Of a stretch of 64,000 nucleotides of DNA, positions 29,522 to 39,798 are shown one piece after another. Where the stretch lies: assembly GCF_014859355.1 (NCBI RefSeq), contig NZ_JACUUJ010000006.1, forward strand, positions 1-64,000, given 5' to 3'. This DNA is from Yoonia sp. (GTDB lineage Bacteria > Pseudomonadota > Alphaproteobacteria > Rhodobacterales > Rhodobacteraceae). Below the pieces are notes generated by a model. That model searched no databases. It saw only the letters and a list, made by a program, of their open reading frames with translations, and was not told the DNA's origin. The first letter of the stretch is position 1. Each line of letters begins with the position of its first letter. A program made the position numbers and the translations under genes.

Positions 29522-30823
29522 ATGGAATGGTATACTGTTGGTTTGGGTCTGCTTGGACTCTTGATGCTGTTTATCGTGATCGGGCTGCCGATCCCCTTTG
29601 CGCTTGCGGCCGCCTCGCTGCCGTTTTTGTGGGACATCCAAGGTTGGAACACCTCGATCGTCTCGACCGAGCTGAAGCTTTGGGGCGTGTGGATTGACTA
29701 TATCCTGCTTGCTGTTCCCTTGTTCGTTTTCCTGGGTGAGTTGATAGGCAAGTCGAATATCGGCCCGAATCTCTTTCAATTCCTGCACCAGGGCGTGCGG
29801 ATCAAGGGATCGGCGGCATATGGGTCGATCGGGGCCAGCGCGGGCTTTGGGGCCGTTTGCGGGTCGTCGATGGTCGGGGCGCTGACAATCGGTGGCGTCG
29901 CCCTGCCGGAAATGCTGCGGCTTGGCTATGGCAAACGCCTGTCCAGCGGGGTGCTTGCTGCGGGGGGAACGCTGTCTGTCCTGATCCCGCCCAGTCTGAT
30001 CCTGCTGTTTTACGGGATCGTGACCGACCAGAGCATCGGTGATCTGTTCATTGCGGGGGTGATCCCGGGGATTTTTCTGGTCACAAGCTTTGTCGTCGTC
30101 GTGCTGGTCTGGGGTATCCTGAAACCCGAAGATATCCCAAGCCGGGAAGAAGCAACCAAAATGCCCCTGCTGATGATCTTGAATACCGTCGGGCCGGTCC
30201 TTCTGATCGGTCTGGTGATTACCGTTGCCATCTACGCCGGGATCGCCACCCCGACAGAGGCAGCCGCCGTCGCGGCCTTGTTGACTGTCGTGCTGGCGTT
30301 TGGGGTCGGCGGCCTGACATGGCAGGGGTTTAAAGCGGCACTTTATTCCACCATGCGCACCATGGGTTATCTTGGGTTGCTATTGTCAGCCGGGGTTCTT
30401 TTCGGTTTCGTGCTGACCTATTATCGGGTGCCGCAGCAATTCACCGCATTATTCCTGTCGTTCGACTTGTCCCCGACAACGGTGCTGATGATCGTGCTGG
30501 TGTTCTACATCATCCTTGGCATGTTCCTTGAACCCGTTTCGATGACCTTCATTACCTTGCCGACGATCTATCCGCTGATGGATGCCGCGGGGTTCGATCT
30601 GATCTGGTTCGGGGTCGTCTATACAATCACCATGGAAATCGCGGTGCTGACCCCACCGGTCGGGCTGAACCTTTATGTCATTCAGGCGATCAGTCGCGAT
30701 CAGGTCACCATTGGCGACGTGATCATGGGGTGCCTGCCGTTCATCGCGATGATGGTGCTGCTGATCGCAGTGCTGATTGCCATGCCGGATCTGGCGCTCT
30801 GGCTACCGGAGCAGATGCGGTGA
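29522..30823 (+). CDS. dctM: TRAP transporter large permease (DctM family)
   Basis: GSIGASAGFGAVCGSSMVGALTIGGVALPEMLRLGYGKRLSSGVLAAGGTLSVLIPPSLILLFYGI; start MEWYTVGLG after aaggaga. Confidence 0.95.
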   Translation: MEWYTVGLGLLGLLMLFIVIGLPIPFALAAASLPFLWDIQGWNTSIVSTELKLWGVWIDYILLAVPLFVFLGELIGKSNIGPNLFQFLHQGVRIKGSAAYGSIGASAGFGAVCGSSMVGALTIGGVALPEMLRLGYGKRLSSGVLAAGGTLSVLIPPSLILLFYGIVTDQSIGDLFIAGVIPGIFLVTSFVVVVLVWGILKPEDIPSREEATKMPLLMILNTVGPVLLIGLVITVAIYAGIATPTEAAAVAALLTVVLAFGVGGLTWQGFKAALYSTMRTMGYLGLLLSAGVLFGFVLTYYRVPQQFTALFLSFDLSPTTVLMIVLVFYIILGMFLEPVSMTFITLPTIYPLMDAAGFDLIWFGVVYTITMEIAVLTPPVGLNLYVIQAISRDQVTIGDVIMGCLPFIAMMVLLIAVLIAMPDLALWLPEQMR

Positions 30824-31587
30824 TGTCTGCGACCTTGTTACCGCATCAACGCGCCGGGGCGGGTGTGCCGCTGGTGCTGGTTCATGGATATCTTGGCGGA
30901 TCACAGCAGTGGGCGCAGGAAATCGCCCATTTCAGCACCCGTTTCGACGTGATCGCGCCAGCGCTTCCAGGTTTTGCCGATGCAGCGGAATTGCATGCCA
31001 AAAACCGGATCAGTGACATGGCTGACGCTATCATCACATTGCTGGATGACCTCAAGCTGACCCGGTTTATCCTGATGGGTCATTCGATGGGCGGCATGGT
31101 CGCGCAGGAAATCGCCGCCAAGGTCGGGGACCGCGTGCTAGGTTTGATCCTTTATGGAACGGGCCCAATCGGATTGTTGCCCGACCGATTCGAACCCATC
31201 GAAGTTTCGCGACAGAGGCTCATCGCCGATGGCGTGGAAAAGACATCCCGGCGCATCGCTGCGACCTGGTTTCGCGATGGAGAAGCGGCAACCGGATATG
31301 AACTGGTGGCTAAAATCGGATCTTCAACCAGCCGTGAAGCCGCCCTTGCAGGTCTTGATGCCATGGCGCATTGGGATGGCCGCAGTGCGCTGCCGTTCCT
31401 CACGATGCCGACTCTCATCTTGTGGGGGGAATTGGATCGCACCTATCACTGGAGCCAGATCGAACTTCTTTGGCGGATGCTGCCCAATGCGCAGTTGGCC
31501 GTCATTCCGGGGGCGGCCCACGCAACCAATCTGGAAAAGCCACACCTTTTCAACACGGTTCTCGAAGACTTTCTGAAAAACTTTTGA
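30823..31587 (+). CDS. Alpha/beta-fold hydrolase
   Basis: PLVLVHGYLGGSQQWAQEI, LMGHSMGGMVAQEIA nucleophile elbow (GHSMG), C-terminal PGAAHATNLEKP His; TGATG overlap with dctM. Confidence 0.92.
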   Translation: MSATLLPHQRAGAGVPLVLVHGYLGGSQQWAQEIAHFSTRFDVIAPALPGFADAAELHAKNRISDMADAIITLLDDLKLTRFILMGHSMGGMVAQEIAAKVGDRVLGLILYGTGPIGLLPDRFEPIEVSRQRLIADGVEKTSRRIAATWFRDGEAATGYELVAKIGSSTSREAALAGLDAMAHWDGRSALPFLTMPTLILWGELDRTYHWSQIELLWRMLPNAQLAVIPGAAHATNLEKPHLFNTVLEDFLKNF

Positions 31588-31953
31588 AGTTACAAATCTT
31601 GCAAGTCCAGCACGCATATTTGCATGGAACGCAGGCCTGACCCTCGGTCTCGACCTGAACGGGACAGACTTGCCGGGGCCAATCAGTCAGAACAGAGGCA
31701 TCGGACAAGGCATGATCCAACAAGAAATCATCAAATCGACAACCGAACCACCTTTTTAGGCCGCTGAAGATACAGGTTGATCGACCATCCATCGCGTTGG
31801 GCGCAAAACCTGGTGACGCCGGATCAGGCACCTCTTACGACGTATCAAACATCCCGGGGCGACTGCGGATCAGGTCACGCGAAAAGCCTTCACCGCGCCT
31901 GCGCACTAAATGCAACCGAAATCTCAACTGCAACGGCGATGTTTGGCGACGCG

Positions 31954-33111
31954 CTAAAAGTTTCGCAAGAAGTCAGCTGCGTTCCAAATTTGTTTATGCG
32001 CTGCATCGCGGGCTTTTGGTGTCTGCGCCTGATAATCCTGAAAATTGTGCAGCACCTCCATGATCTTTGGGGCAAAGTCCGATGTCGTCACCGCGGCCGC
32101 AGCGTTGCCAAATCCTAAAAAGCTGCTCATCCTGATACCCTGCGTGTGAACGATCGGCTTTCCGGCAAGCACGCCATCAATGATAATCCCCGATCCCCGC
32201 GCCGCATAAGCGTTCAGGTCATATGGCACCAAAAGAAGATCAACCGCGTGCAACGCTGCGATAAACTGTTCAGGGGGCAGGGTTTTATCCAGCAAGATTA
32301 TATTGATCCGCCGGTTGGCGCGCGAAAGAGACCACCCGCTCTTGCGCATTTCCCATTCGTAACGCAAACGTTTACGACCAGATCGCCCCCCTCGATGCTG
32401 CGCGACAAACTCAACCGTCACTGCCGGGTCACAATCGCGCAGTAAAACCTTAAGGTCCTGCAAAATAGCCGGAATTTTTTCCGCGCCTTTTTCCAGACGA
32501 TAGCCGCCAAGATATCCAATTCTGAAATGGTTCGTCTTGCGCGGCACAGCGGCTTCTTGCGGCGGGCTTTCCGGGTTGATGGAACAGGGTAACAAAAGCG
32601 TATTCAACGCCTTTAACCCGAAACGCGCGTTCAGCAGCTTCGCCAGCGATCCGGTTTCCGTGACAATTGTAATCGCGCCGCTTTGCACATGACGGTCAAG
32701 GTCCGCGCGTTCGGCGTCCGTAAGAGCATCAATCGTTTGAAATATCAAAATACGCAGCGCAAACCGCGCTGTGCCGGGGTGTCTGTCAAGAAATCGCACA
32801 CATAAACCAATGTCATTGTGCTGAACTGTCGGAAAGAGAATGGAAACTGGGACAGACGGCACACCAATGACCGTCTCTAATGCCGCAAGATCGTTTTCAA
32901 ATGCTTGCGACGGATGTTTTCGATAATCGCGGCCGGTTGACAGCACACAGTGAACGTTCGGATTCTCCACCAAAGCCGGGTTGTCACTGCGCATCGTGAT
33001 GATGCGCTTTGGACGGCCGCCCGCCAATTGGTCAATTGCGCCAATGACAGTATGATGGTGCCCAACGGCCTCATCAATATGTCGCTCAACAATCGTCAGC
33101 ACATCCGCCAT
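31954..33111 (-). CDS. Glycosyltransferase-like protein (GT4-type C-terminal domain)
   Basis: FRIGYLGGYRLEKGAEKIPAILQDL … NIILLDKTLPPEQFIAALHAVDLLLVPYDLNAYAARGSGIIIDGVLAGKPIVHTQG. Start at MADVLTIVERH. Confidence 0.75.
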   Translation of the reverse strand: MADVLTIVERHIDEAVGHHHTVIGAIDQLAGGRPKRIITMRSDNPALVENPNVHCVLSTGRDYRKHPSQAFENDLAALETVIGVPSVPVSILFPTVQHNDIGLCVRFLDRHPGTARFALRILIFQTIDALTDAERADLDRHVQSGAITIVTETGSLAKLLNARFGLKALNTLLLPCSINPESPPQEAAVPRKTNHFRIGYLGGYRLEKGAEKIPAILQDLKVLLRDCDPAVTVEFVAQHRGGRSGRKRLRYEWEMRKSGWSLSRANRRINIILLDKTLPPEQFIAALHAVDLLLVPYDLNAYAARGSGIIIDGVLAGKPIVHTQGIRMSSFLGFGNAAAAVTTSDFAPKIMEVLHNFQDYQAQTPKARDAAHKQIWNAADFLRNF

Positions 33112-33282
33112 CTTACGAAATCGTCCTTTGCACGCCGTCGTCAATGTTTTTGCCTGAGCCACAGTTACAGACACCCACCTTACCAAGACAAGAGCGTAAC
33201 AAGTCAGATAAGCGCCTTGCTTGCCCTGCAACGAACGCATCATCGCTGCGCGCAGCAAAACTAACCTGAATAAGTGAGGAAG

Positions 33283-33358
33283 TGGTGAGCCGTGCTGGGT
33301 TCGAACCAGCGACCTACTGATTAAAAGTCAGTTGCTCTACCAACTGAGCTAACGGCCC
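33283..33358 (-). tRNA. tRNA-Lys (anticodon UUU)
   Basis: Minus strand GGGCCGTTAGCTCAGTTGGTAGAGCAACTGACTTTTAATCAGTAGGTCGCTGGTTCGAACCCAGCACGGCTCACCA, complete cloverleaf. Confidence 0.96.
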
Positions 33359-33453
33359 ACATGACGGGCTACTTAGAAAGACCAGAGCGGGCGGTCAACC
33401 CCCAAATGATGTCGCGACTGGATAAGTCGTATGCCATTGTCTATATCGCCGCT

Positions 33454-34269
33454 ATGACCACACGCGAATTGACATATTTACCTTTCATGAAGATGCATGG
33501 GTTGGGCAACGACTTTGTCGTGATTGACGAACGGGGCATGGCGCCGCGCGTCGATGCCAGCCTTGCCGTCGCCATGGCCGACCGGCACAGAGGCGTGGGA
33601 TTTGACCAGCTTGCCGTGCTGTCAGACAGCGCCGATTCGGATGTCTATCTGACGTTCTGGAACAGCGACGGGTCATTGTCAGCGGCCTGTGGAAATGCCA
33701 CGCGCTGCATCGCCCGGTATCTGATGGACCAGACCGGCCAGACAGACCTGGCCATTACAACAGATCGCGGCAGGCTATTTGCACGAGACGCTGGCGATGG
33801 GCTAACGGCGGTCAACATGGGGCAGCCGCAACTGGATTGGCAGGACATCCCCCTCGCGCAGCATGTTGACACATTGCATTTGCCTATCGCCGGTGACCCC
33901 GTCGCCACGGGCATGGGCAACCCGCACTGCACGTTTTTTGTCGATGATGCGGATGCCGTCAATCTGGCCACGCGTGGTGCGGCAACGGAACATCACCCCC
34001 TGTTTCCACAACGCACCAACGTGCAATTCGCCAGCCTGACCGGCCCTGACCGTTTGCGCATGCGCGTCTGGGAACGCGGGGCCGGGGTTACGCTGGCCTC
34101 TGGGTCGTCTTCCTGTGCCACGGCTGTTGCCGCCGCACGACGCGGGCTGACGCGGCGTAACGTGCGCATTGATCTGGATGGTGGCACGCTACACATCGCA
34201 TGGCGCGATGATGGTGTGTGGATGACAGGACCGACGGCACATGTGTTTGACGGGCGATGGTGGATGTGA
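33454..34269 (+). CDS. dapF: Diaminopimelate epimerase
   Basis: [58 protein letters not shown] active-site motifs. Confidence 0.96.
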   Translation: MTTRELTYLPFMKMHGLGNDFVVIDERGMAPRVDASLAVAMADRHRGVGFDQLAVLSDSADSDVYLTFWNSDGSLSAACGNATRCIARYLMDQTGQTDLAITTDRGRLFARDAGDGLTAVNMGQPQLDWQDIPLAQHVDTLHLPIAGDPVATGMGNPHCTFFVDDADAVNLATRGAATEHHPLFPQRTNVQFASLTGPDRLRMRVWERGAGVTLASGSSSCATAVAAARRGLTRRNVRIDLDGGTLHIAWRDDGVWMTGPTAHVFDGRWWM

Positions 34270-35528
34270 TGGATCGCAAGGCCCCCATCTTTTCCAACCA
34301 CGGCTGCCGCTTGAACGCCTATGAAACAGAGGCGATGAAGGAACTGGCCCATGCGCACGGGGTGGATAACGCCGTAATCGTGAACACCTGCGCCGTCACA
34401 GCCGAGGCCGTGCGCAAGGCCCGCCAGGATATCCGCAAGCTGCGGCGCGACAACCCAAATGCCAGGCTGATCGTCACCGGCTGTGCGGCGCAGACCGAAC
34501 CCGACACTTTTGCCAATATGCCCGAGGTCGATGTGGTGCTGGGCAACACCGAGAAAATGAACCCGGCCACATGGGCGGGCATGACCCCCGACCTGATCGG
34601 ACAAACCGAACCGGTGCAGGTCGATGACATCATGTCGGTGACCGAAACCGCCGGTCACCTGATCGACGGGTTCGGCACCCGCAGCCGCGCCTATGTGCAG
34701 GTGCAAAACGGGTGCGACCATCGTTGCACGTTCTGCATCATTCCCTTTGGTCGGGGCAATTCACGGTCTGTCCCGGCGGGCGTTGTCGTGGACCAGATCA
34801 AGCGGCTGGTCGATACCGGCTATAACGAGGTCGTGCTGACCGGCGTTGACCTGACAAGCTGGGGCGCAGACCTGCCTTCTGCCCCGAAACTGGGCGATCT
34901 GGTGATGCGCATCCTGCGGCTGGTGCCAGACCTGCCGCGCCTGCGGATCAGTTCAATCGACAGTATCGAGGTCGATGACAACCTGATGGCAGCCATCGCC
35001 ACCGAACCACGCCTGATGCCGCATCTGCACCTGTCGCTGCAACATGGCGATGACATGATCCTGAAACGAATGAAGCGGCGACACCTGCGCGACGATGCGA
35101 TCCAGTTCACGGAAACGGCCAGCAAACTGCGGCCCGACATGACCTATGGCGCGGATATTATTGCTGGCTTTCCAACGGAAACCGATGCGATGTTTGAAAA
35201 CGCGCTGGCGCTTGTGGCCGATTGCAACCTGACATGGCTACATGTGTTTCCCTATTCCCCCCGCCCCGGCACACCAGCCGCGCGGATGCCGCAAGTGAAC
35301 GGCAAGCTGATCAAATCCCGCGCGGCAAAGTTACGCGCAGCAGGCGATACACAGGTCGCCCGCCACCTGTCGGCACAACTGGGCAAAATCCACAACATCC
35401 TGATGGAAAGCCCGCGCATGGGCCGCACCGAACAATTCACCGAAGTCACATTCACCAGTGACCAACCCGAAAGCCGGATCGTGCGCGCCCGGATCACTGG
35501 GCAATCAGGCCAAACCCTGACCGCATAA
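34269..35528 (+). CDS. mtaB: tRNA t6A37 methylthiotransferase (MiaB-like radical SAM)
   Basis: FSNHGCRLNAYETEAM, IVNTCAVTAEA, NGCDHRCTFCIIPFGRGNSRS (CxxxCxxC); TGATG overlap with dapF. Confidence 0.93.
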   Translation: MDRKAPIFSNHGCRLNAYETEAMKELAHAHGVDNAVIVNTCAVTAEAVRKARQDIRKLRRDNPNARLIVTGCAAQTEPDTFANMPEVDVVLGNTEKMNPATWAGMTPDLIGQTEPVQVDDIMSVTETAGHLIDGFGTRSRAYVQVQNGCDHRCTFCIIPFGRGNSRSVPAGVVVDQIKRLVDTGYNEVVLTGVDLTSWGADLPSAPKLGDLVMRILRLVPDLPRLRISSIDSIEVDDNLMAAIATEPRLMPHLHLSLQHGDDMILKRMKRRHLRDDAIQFTETASKLRPDMTYGADIIAGFPTETDAMFENALALVADCNLTWLHVFPYSPRPGTPAARMPQVNGKLIKSRAAKLRAAGDTQVARHLSAQLGKIHNILMESPRMGRTEQFTEVTFTSDQPESRIVRARITGQSGQTLTA

Positions 35529-35543
35529 CGCGTCTTCCGCGCC

Positions 35544-35565
35544 TAAATATCACCGCCGGAGGCGG
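35544..35565. repeat. Dispersed intergenic element taaatatcaccgccggaggcgg
   Basis: Near match to 4897..4920; just after mtaB. Confidence 0.5.
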
Positions 35566-35608
35566 CACTTGATCTTGGCTCGGTCAACATCGCCTGACGG
35601 CAGGAGCA

Positions 35609-35622
35609 TTGACACAAATCAA
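35609..35622. promoter_or_regulatory. FNR/FnrL-type binding site TTGACACAAATCAA
   Basis: Perfect TTGA-N6-TCAA; about 115 bp upstream of the sugar ABC binding-protein start. Confidence 0.65.
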
Positions 35623-35737
35623 TGTTCATTATCGCCCTTCGGATCAGAATACCATTTATCATGCTGGGACGCATCACCTGAAGGTCAGGGCCGACGGAGT
35701 GCCGGGGTGATTAACCGCTTCTCAAATGGAGAACCCG

Positions 35738-36967
35738 ATGCACAGATCCAAAAATTTTCTTGCCGCTATGCTCGTGAGCACCGCAATGGCGCATCCCGCG
35801 ATAGCTGAAACGAATTTGAACGCGCTCTTCATGGCGCAAGCCGCCTATAGCGAGGCCGACGTGCGGGCGATGACCGATGCGTTCACCGCCGCGAACCCGG
35901 ATATCAAGGTCAGTCTGGAGTTCGTTCCTTACGAGGGGCTGCATGACAAGACATTGCTCGCCCGCGGGTCGGGATCAGGCTATGATGTCGTGCTGTTCGA
36001 CGTGATCTGGCCGGCAGAGTTCGCCGAAAACAATGTGCTTCTCGACGTGACCGACCGCATCACACAAGAGATGAAGGACGGTGTGCTGCCCGGTGCATGG
36101 ACGACCGTCGAATATAACGCCAAGCGTTACGGAATGCCGTGGATCCTTGACACCAAGTATCTTTTTTACAACATGGAAATTCTCGCGCAGGCCGGTATCG
36201 CGGCACCGCCGACAACTTGGGCTGAACTGTCAGAACAGGCCAAGGCGATCAAGGATCAGGGTATTCTCGACCATCCCATTGTCTGGAGCTGGGCGCAGGC
36301 CGAGGCGGCGATCTGCGACTATACCACCCTCGTCAGCGCCCATGGCGGCGCATTCATCGTCGACGGCGCGCCAGCCTTTCAGACGGGCGGTGGACTCGAT
36401 GCACTGGAATACATGGTCGACAGCTACAATTCGGGCCTGACGAACCCCAACTCGAAGGAATATCTGGAAGAGGACGTCCGGCGTGTCTTTCAGAACGGCG
36501 AGGCCGCCTTTGCGCTGAACTGGACGTATATGTACAACCTTGCCAACGATCCGAATGAAAGCAGGGTCGTGGGTAAAATCGGCGTCGCGCCTGCCCCCGG
36601 GGTTGCGGGGAAAAGCGCCGTCTCGGCGGTCAATGGTTCGATGGGGCTTGGCATTACGGCGACCAGTCAGAACCCCGACGCGGCATGGAACTACATCACC
36701 TTCATGACGTCACAGCCAACGCAGAACGCCTATGCCCGTCTGAGCCTGCCGATCTGGGCCAGTTCCTATGATGACCCGGCCGTGACCGCCGGGCAGGAAG
36801 ACATGATCGCGGCGGCGAAGGTTGGGCTTGCCGCGATGTATCCGCGGCCAACGACGGCGGGATATCAGGAAATGTCGGCGACGCTCCAGCAGGCGATCCA
36901 AGAGGCTTTGCTTGGCCAGGCAAGCCCGGCCGACGCGCTTGCCATGGCCGCGGAGGGCGGGCTTTGA
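35738..36967 (+). CDS. ABC transporter sugar-binding extracellular protein (solute-binding family 1)
   Basis: Signal peptide MHRSKNFLAAMLVSTAMAHPAIAE; FTAANPDIKVSLEFVPYEGLHDK; followed by two permeases. Confidence 0.94.
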   Translation: MHRSKNFLAAMLVSTAMAHPAIAETNLNALFMAQAAYSEADVRAMTDAFTAANPDIKVSLEFVPYEGLHDKTLLARGSGSGYDVVLFDVIWPAEFAENNVLLDVTDRITQEMKDGVLPGAWTTVEYNAKRYGMPWILDTKYLFYNMEILAQAGIAAPPTTWAELSEQAKAIKDQGILDHPIVWSWAQAEAAICDYTTLVSAHGGAFIVDGAPAFQTGGGLDALEYMVDSYNSGLTNPNSKEYLEEDVRRVFQNGEAAFALNWTYMYNLANDPNESRVVGKIGVAPAPGVAGKSAVSAVNGSMGLGITATSQNPDAAWNYITFMTSQPTQNAYARLSLPIWASSYDDPAVTAGQEDMIAAAKVGLAAMYPRPTTAGYQEMSATLQQAIQEALLGQASPADALAMAAEGGL

Positions 36968-37049
36968 GGCCAGCAGAAACGGCGGGTGGCGGCGTTGTTC
37001 GCCGCCATCTTCTCGACTGCGCGCACCTTTGGTCCGGAAGATTACGCCG

Positions 37050-37934
37050 ATGAATGCAGGCTGGACGGCGACGCGGGCATGGCTTCTCATGCTGCCGCTT
37101 CTTATCGTCATGCTGTCCGTGATCGGCTGGCCGTTCTTTGACACGGTGCGGCTGTCCTTCACCGATGCGCGGCTGGTCGGCACCGGCGGCGACTTTGTCG
37201 GGTTCGCGAATTACGAACGTCTTTTCTCCAGCCGCGCGTTCCGGCGCGCATTTCTTGTCACGACGCAATTCGCGGTCGTCTCGGTCCTTGTCGAGGTGGT
37301 GCTGGGTGTGCTGGTTGCGCTTCTTCTTTATCAGAACTTCCGGGGGCGCAACGTTCTGCGTGCGCTTTTGATCTTGCCATGGGCGCTGCCCACGGTCGTC
37401 AATGCCCTTCTCTGGCGGCTTATCTACAACCCCGAATACGGCGCGCTGAACGCGTTGCTGGTGCAGATCGGGCTGCTTGACGCCTATCGGTCGTGGCTTG
37501 GCGATCCGAACAGTGCGCTTGTTGCGCTGATCGTCGCGGATGCCTGGAAAAACTTTCCGCTCGTGGCGCTGATCTCGCTCGCTGCGCTGCACGCGGTGCC
37601 GCATGACATCAAGGCGGCGGCCATCGTCGATGGGGCGGGCGCCCTTGCGCGTTTCCGCTTCGTGATCCTGCCCTATCTTGCCGGGCCACTGATGGTGGCC
37701 CTGGTGTTGCGCACGATCGAGGCGTTCAAGGTCTTTGACATCATCTGGATCATGACGCGCGGCGGTCCGGCCAATAGCACGCGCACGCTGTCGATCCTCG
37801 TCTATCAAGAGGCGTTTTCATTCCAGCGGGCAGGATCCGGGGCATCGCTCGCCCTCATTGTCACACTGGCGATCACGGTGCTCGCGGTCGTCTATGTGGC
37901 GCTGATCCGTAAATCGGCGGGGGCGCAGTTCTGA
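37050..37934 (+). CDS. Carbohydrate ABC transporter permease (MalF type)
   Basis: Multiple TM helices; EAA-loop DIKAAAIVDGAGALARFRFVILPYLAGPLMVAL. Confidence 0.93.
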   Translation: MNAGWTATRAWLLMLPLLIVMLSVIGWPFFDTVRLSFTDARLVGTGGDFVGFANYERLFSSRAFRRAFLVTTQFAVVSVLVEVVLGVLVALLLYQNFRGRNVLRALLILPWALPTVVNALLWRLIYNPEYGALNALLVQIGLLDAYRSWLGDPNSALVALIVADAWKNFPLVALISLAALHAVPHDIKAAAIVDGAGALARFRFVILPYLAGPLMVALVLRTIEAFKVFDIIWIMTRGGPANSTRTLSILVYQEAFSFQRAGSGASLALIVTLAITVLAVVYVALIRKSAGAQF

Positions 37935-38779
37935 TGGAGCGGCAAAACCTTGGCTTCACAATCTTCCTTTATGTCTGCGCGGCGCTGCTTGCGTTGATGA
38001 TCCTCGCGCCCTTCGCCTGGCTTTTCATCATGAGCATCTCTTCGACCAACGACCTTGTTTCGAAGCCGCTGCGCTGGTGGCCGGTCGAAACCGACTGGTC
38101 GCGCTACCGCATCCTTACTGACTTTACGCCCAATTCCCACGGTGCCGCCCTGATGTCGGCGCTTGGCAATAGCATCAAGATCGCTGCGATCGCGACAGTG
38201 GCTGCGCTTATGGTCTCTGTGCCGGCGGGATGGGCCGTTTCGCGCACGCCAGCGGTCGGCTGGTCGCTATGGCTGGTTATCGGCACTTACATGTTGCCAC
38301 CGGTCGCATTGGCGGTGCCGCTCTATATGGGCCTCGCCGGGCTTGGGATGCTGAACACCAAGATCGGTCTGGCGATCGTGTATCTGACGGTTCTTGCGCC
38401 ATTCACCACATGGCTTTTGAAATCCGGCTTCGATCCGATCCCGCGCGATCTTGAAAAGGCCGCCGCGATCGACGGCGCGCGGCTTGACCAGATGTTGAGG
38501 ATCATCATCCTGCCATTGGCCGCGCCGGTGATCGGCACGGCGGCACTCTTTGCCTATCTGCTCGCCTGGGACGAATTCTTTTATGCGCTTCTTTTCACCT
38601 CGGACTATCGCGCCAAGACTGTCACCGTTGCCATCGCCGATCTTGCCGGTGGCAGGGTGGCCGATTACGGGCTGATCGCAACGGCAGGGGTCATCGCCGC
38701 GCTGCCGCCGGTGATCTTTGGCCTCGTCATGCAGCGAATGCTGATTTCCGGCCTGACGACAGGCGGCGTGAAAGGATGA
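37934..38779 (+). CDS. Carbohydrate ABC transporter permease (MalG type)
   Basis: EAA-loop DLEKAAAIDGARLDQMLRIIILPLAAPVIGTAALFAYLLAWDEFFYALLFT; TGATG overlap. Confidence 0.94.
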   Translation: MERQNLGFTIFLYVCAALLALMILAPFAWLFIMSISSTNDLVSKPLRWWPVETDWSRYRILTDFTPNSHGAALMSALGNSIKIAAIATVAALMVSVPAGWAVSRTPAVGWSLWLVIGTYMLPPVALAVPLYMGLAGLGMLNTKIGLAIVYLTVLAPFTTWLLKSGFDPIPRDLEKAAAIDGARLDQMLRIIILPLAAPVIGTAALFAYLLAWDEFFYALLFTSDYRAKTVTVAIADLAGGRVADYGLIATAGVIAALPPVIFGLVMQRMLISGLTTGGVKG

Positions 38780-39798
38780 AACCACCGATGCCAAACGCAA
38801 AACCACCCGGCCTTGTCGCGATCGAACGGGAAATGGCCCGGCAAGGCAAAGACGCGCTCGCCAGCTTTTCCGATGTCGCAAAGCGCGCGGGTGCTGTCGC
38901 CGCATCGATCCGGCAGACGGGCCGGCTTCTTCTGCTTGGGATGGGCGCGTCACACGGGCTGAACCGCGCGGTCGCGCCGCTTTTTCGCGCCCATGGCGTG
39001 GATGCCCTGGCGCTGCCGCTGTCCGAGCAACTCGACCAGCCGCTTGCATGCAATGGGCGGACGGTGATCGTCACGTCGCAGTCGGGCGAAAGCATCGAGG
39101 TGGTGCGCTGGCTTGCACTGGCGCACCCCGGCACGGATGTCTTTGGGCTGACGATGGACGCCGGTTCCACGCTCGCGCGGTCATTACCCTGCATGATTGG
39201 CGCGGGCGGGGTCGAAACCGGGTTCGCCGCGACCCGCAGCGCCTTTGTTGGCGTGGCGATCTACGCGGCGGTCCTGTCGGCGCTGGGCACCGATCCGGCG
39301 CCATTTCTGCGGGTCTTGCGCGCACCCACAGAGCCAGACATCGCGGACGCGGTGGCGGCACTTGCGGGCGTGCGCACCATCGTGACCTCGGCGCGCCGGC
39401 TTCAGGGGCTGGCCGAGGTGCTGGCGCTCGGTTTGACGGAACTCGCCCGGCTGCCCTGTTTCGCGCTGGAAGGCGGCCAGTTCAGGCACGGGCCGATGGA
39501 GATGCTGGGGCCGGATGTCGGCACCGTGTTCCTGCGCGGGGCGGACGTGACCGGCGATCGTGTGCGCGGTCTTGCCGAAACGGTCGCTGTGACGGGCGCG
39601 CCGACCGTTGTCCTTGATGCCTCGGGGCGTGCGCCCGCGACTGGGGCGGTCACAGTCGTTGCCGGGCAGCATGAAGGCATCGCCGCGCTTGCCGCCCTCC
39701 TTCCTGTTGCGCAGCGACTGATGATCGGCTGCGCGATCATGCGCGTTGCCGACCTTGGAACGCCTGTGCGCACGCAGAAGATCACCCGAACCGAATGA
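38776..39798 (+). CDS. SIS-domain sugar isomerase/deglycase (GlmS/AgaS/FrlB-like)
   Basis: LLLLGMGASHGLN, VIVTSQSGESIEVVRWLA, ALEGGQFRHGPMEMLGP, C-terminal KITRTE; ATGA overlaps on both sides. Confidence 0.88.
   Translation: MKPPMPNAKPPGLVAIEREMARQGKDALASFSDVAKRAGAVAASIRQTGRLLLLGMGASHGLNRAVAPLFRAHGVDALALPLSEQLDQPLACNGRTVIVTSQSGESIEVVRWLALAHPGTDVFGLTMDAGSTLARSLPCMIGAGGVETGFAATRSAFVGVAIYAAVLSALGTDPAPFLRVLRAPTEPDIADAVAALAGVRTIVTSARRLQGLAEVLALGLTELARLPCFALEGGQFRHGPMEMLGPDVGTVFLRGADVTGDRVRGLAETVAVTGAPTVVLDASGRAPATGAVTVVAGQHEGIAALAALLPVAQRLMIGCAIMRVADLGTPVRTQKITRTE

Noticed and set aside
28357-29652. 431-aa minus-strand ORF
   Set aside because: Antisense to dctP/dctQ; low-complexity charged composition.
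31588-31953. Overlapping short ORFs in the gap after the hydrolase gene
   Set aside because: Competing frames on both strands, none with RBS or recognisable motif.
33283-33358. tRNA-Lys as an integration site of a mobile element
   Set aside because: No integrase and no convincing duplicate of the tRNA 3' end seen in the window.
36702-37808. 368-aa minus-strand ORF
   Set aside because: Antisense to the ABC binding protein and permease; Arg/Asp-rich shadow ORF.
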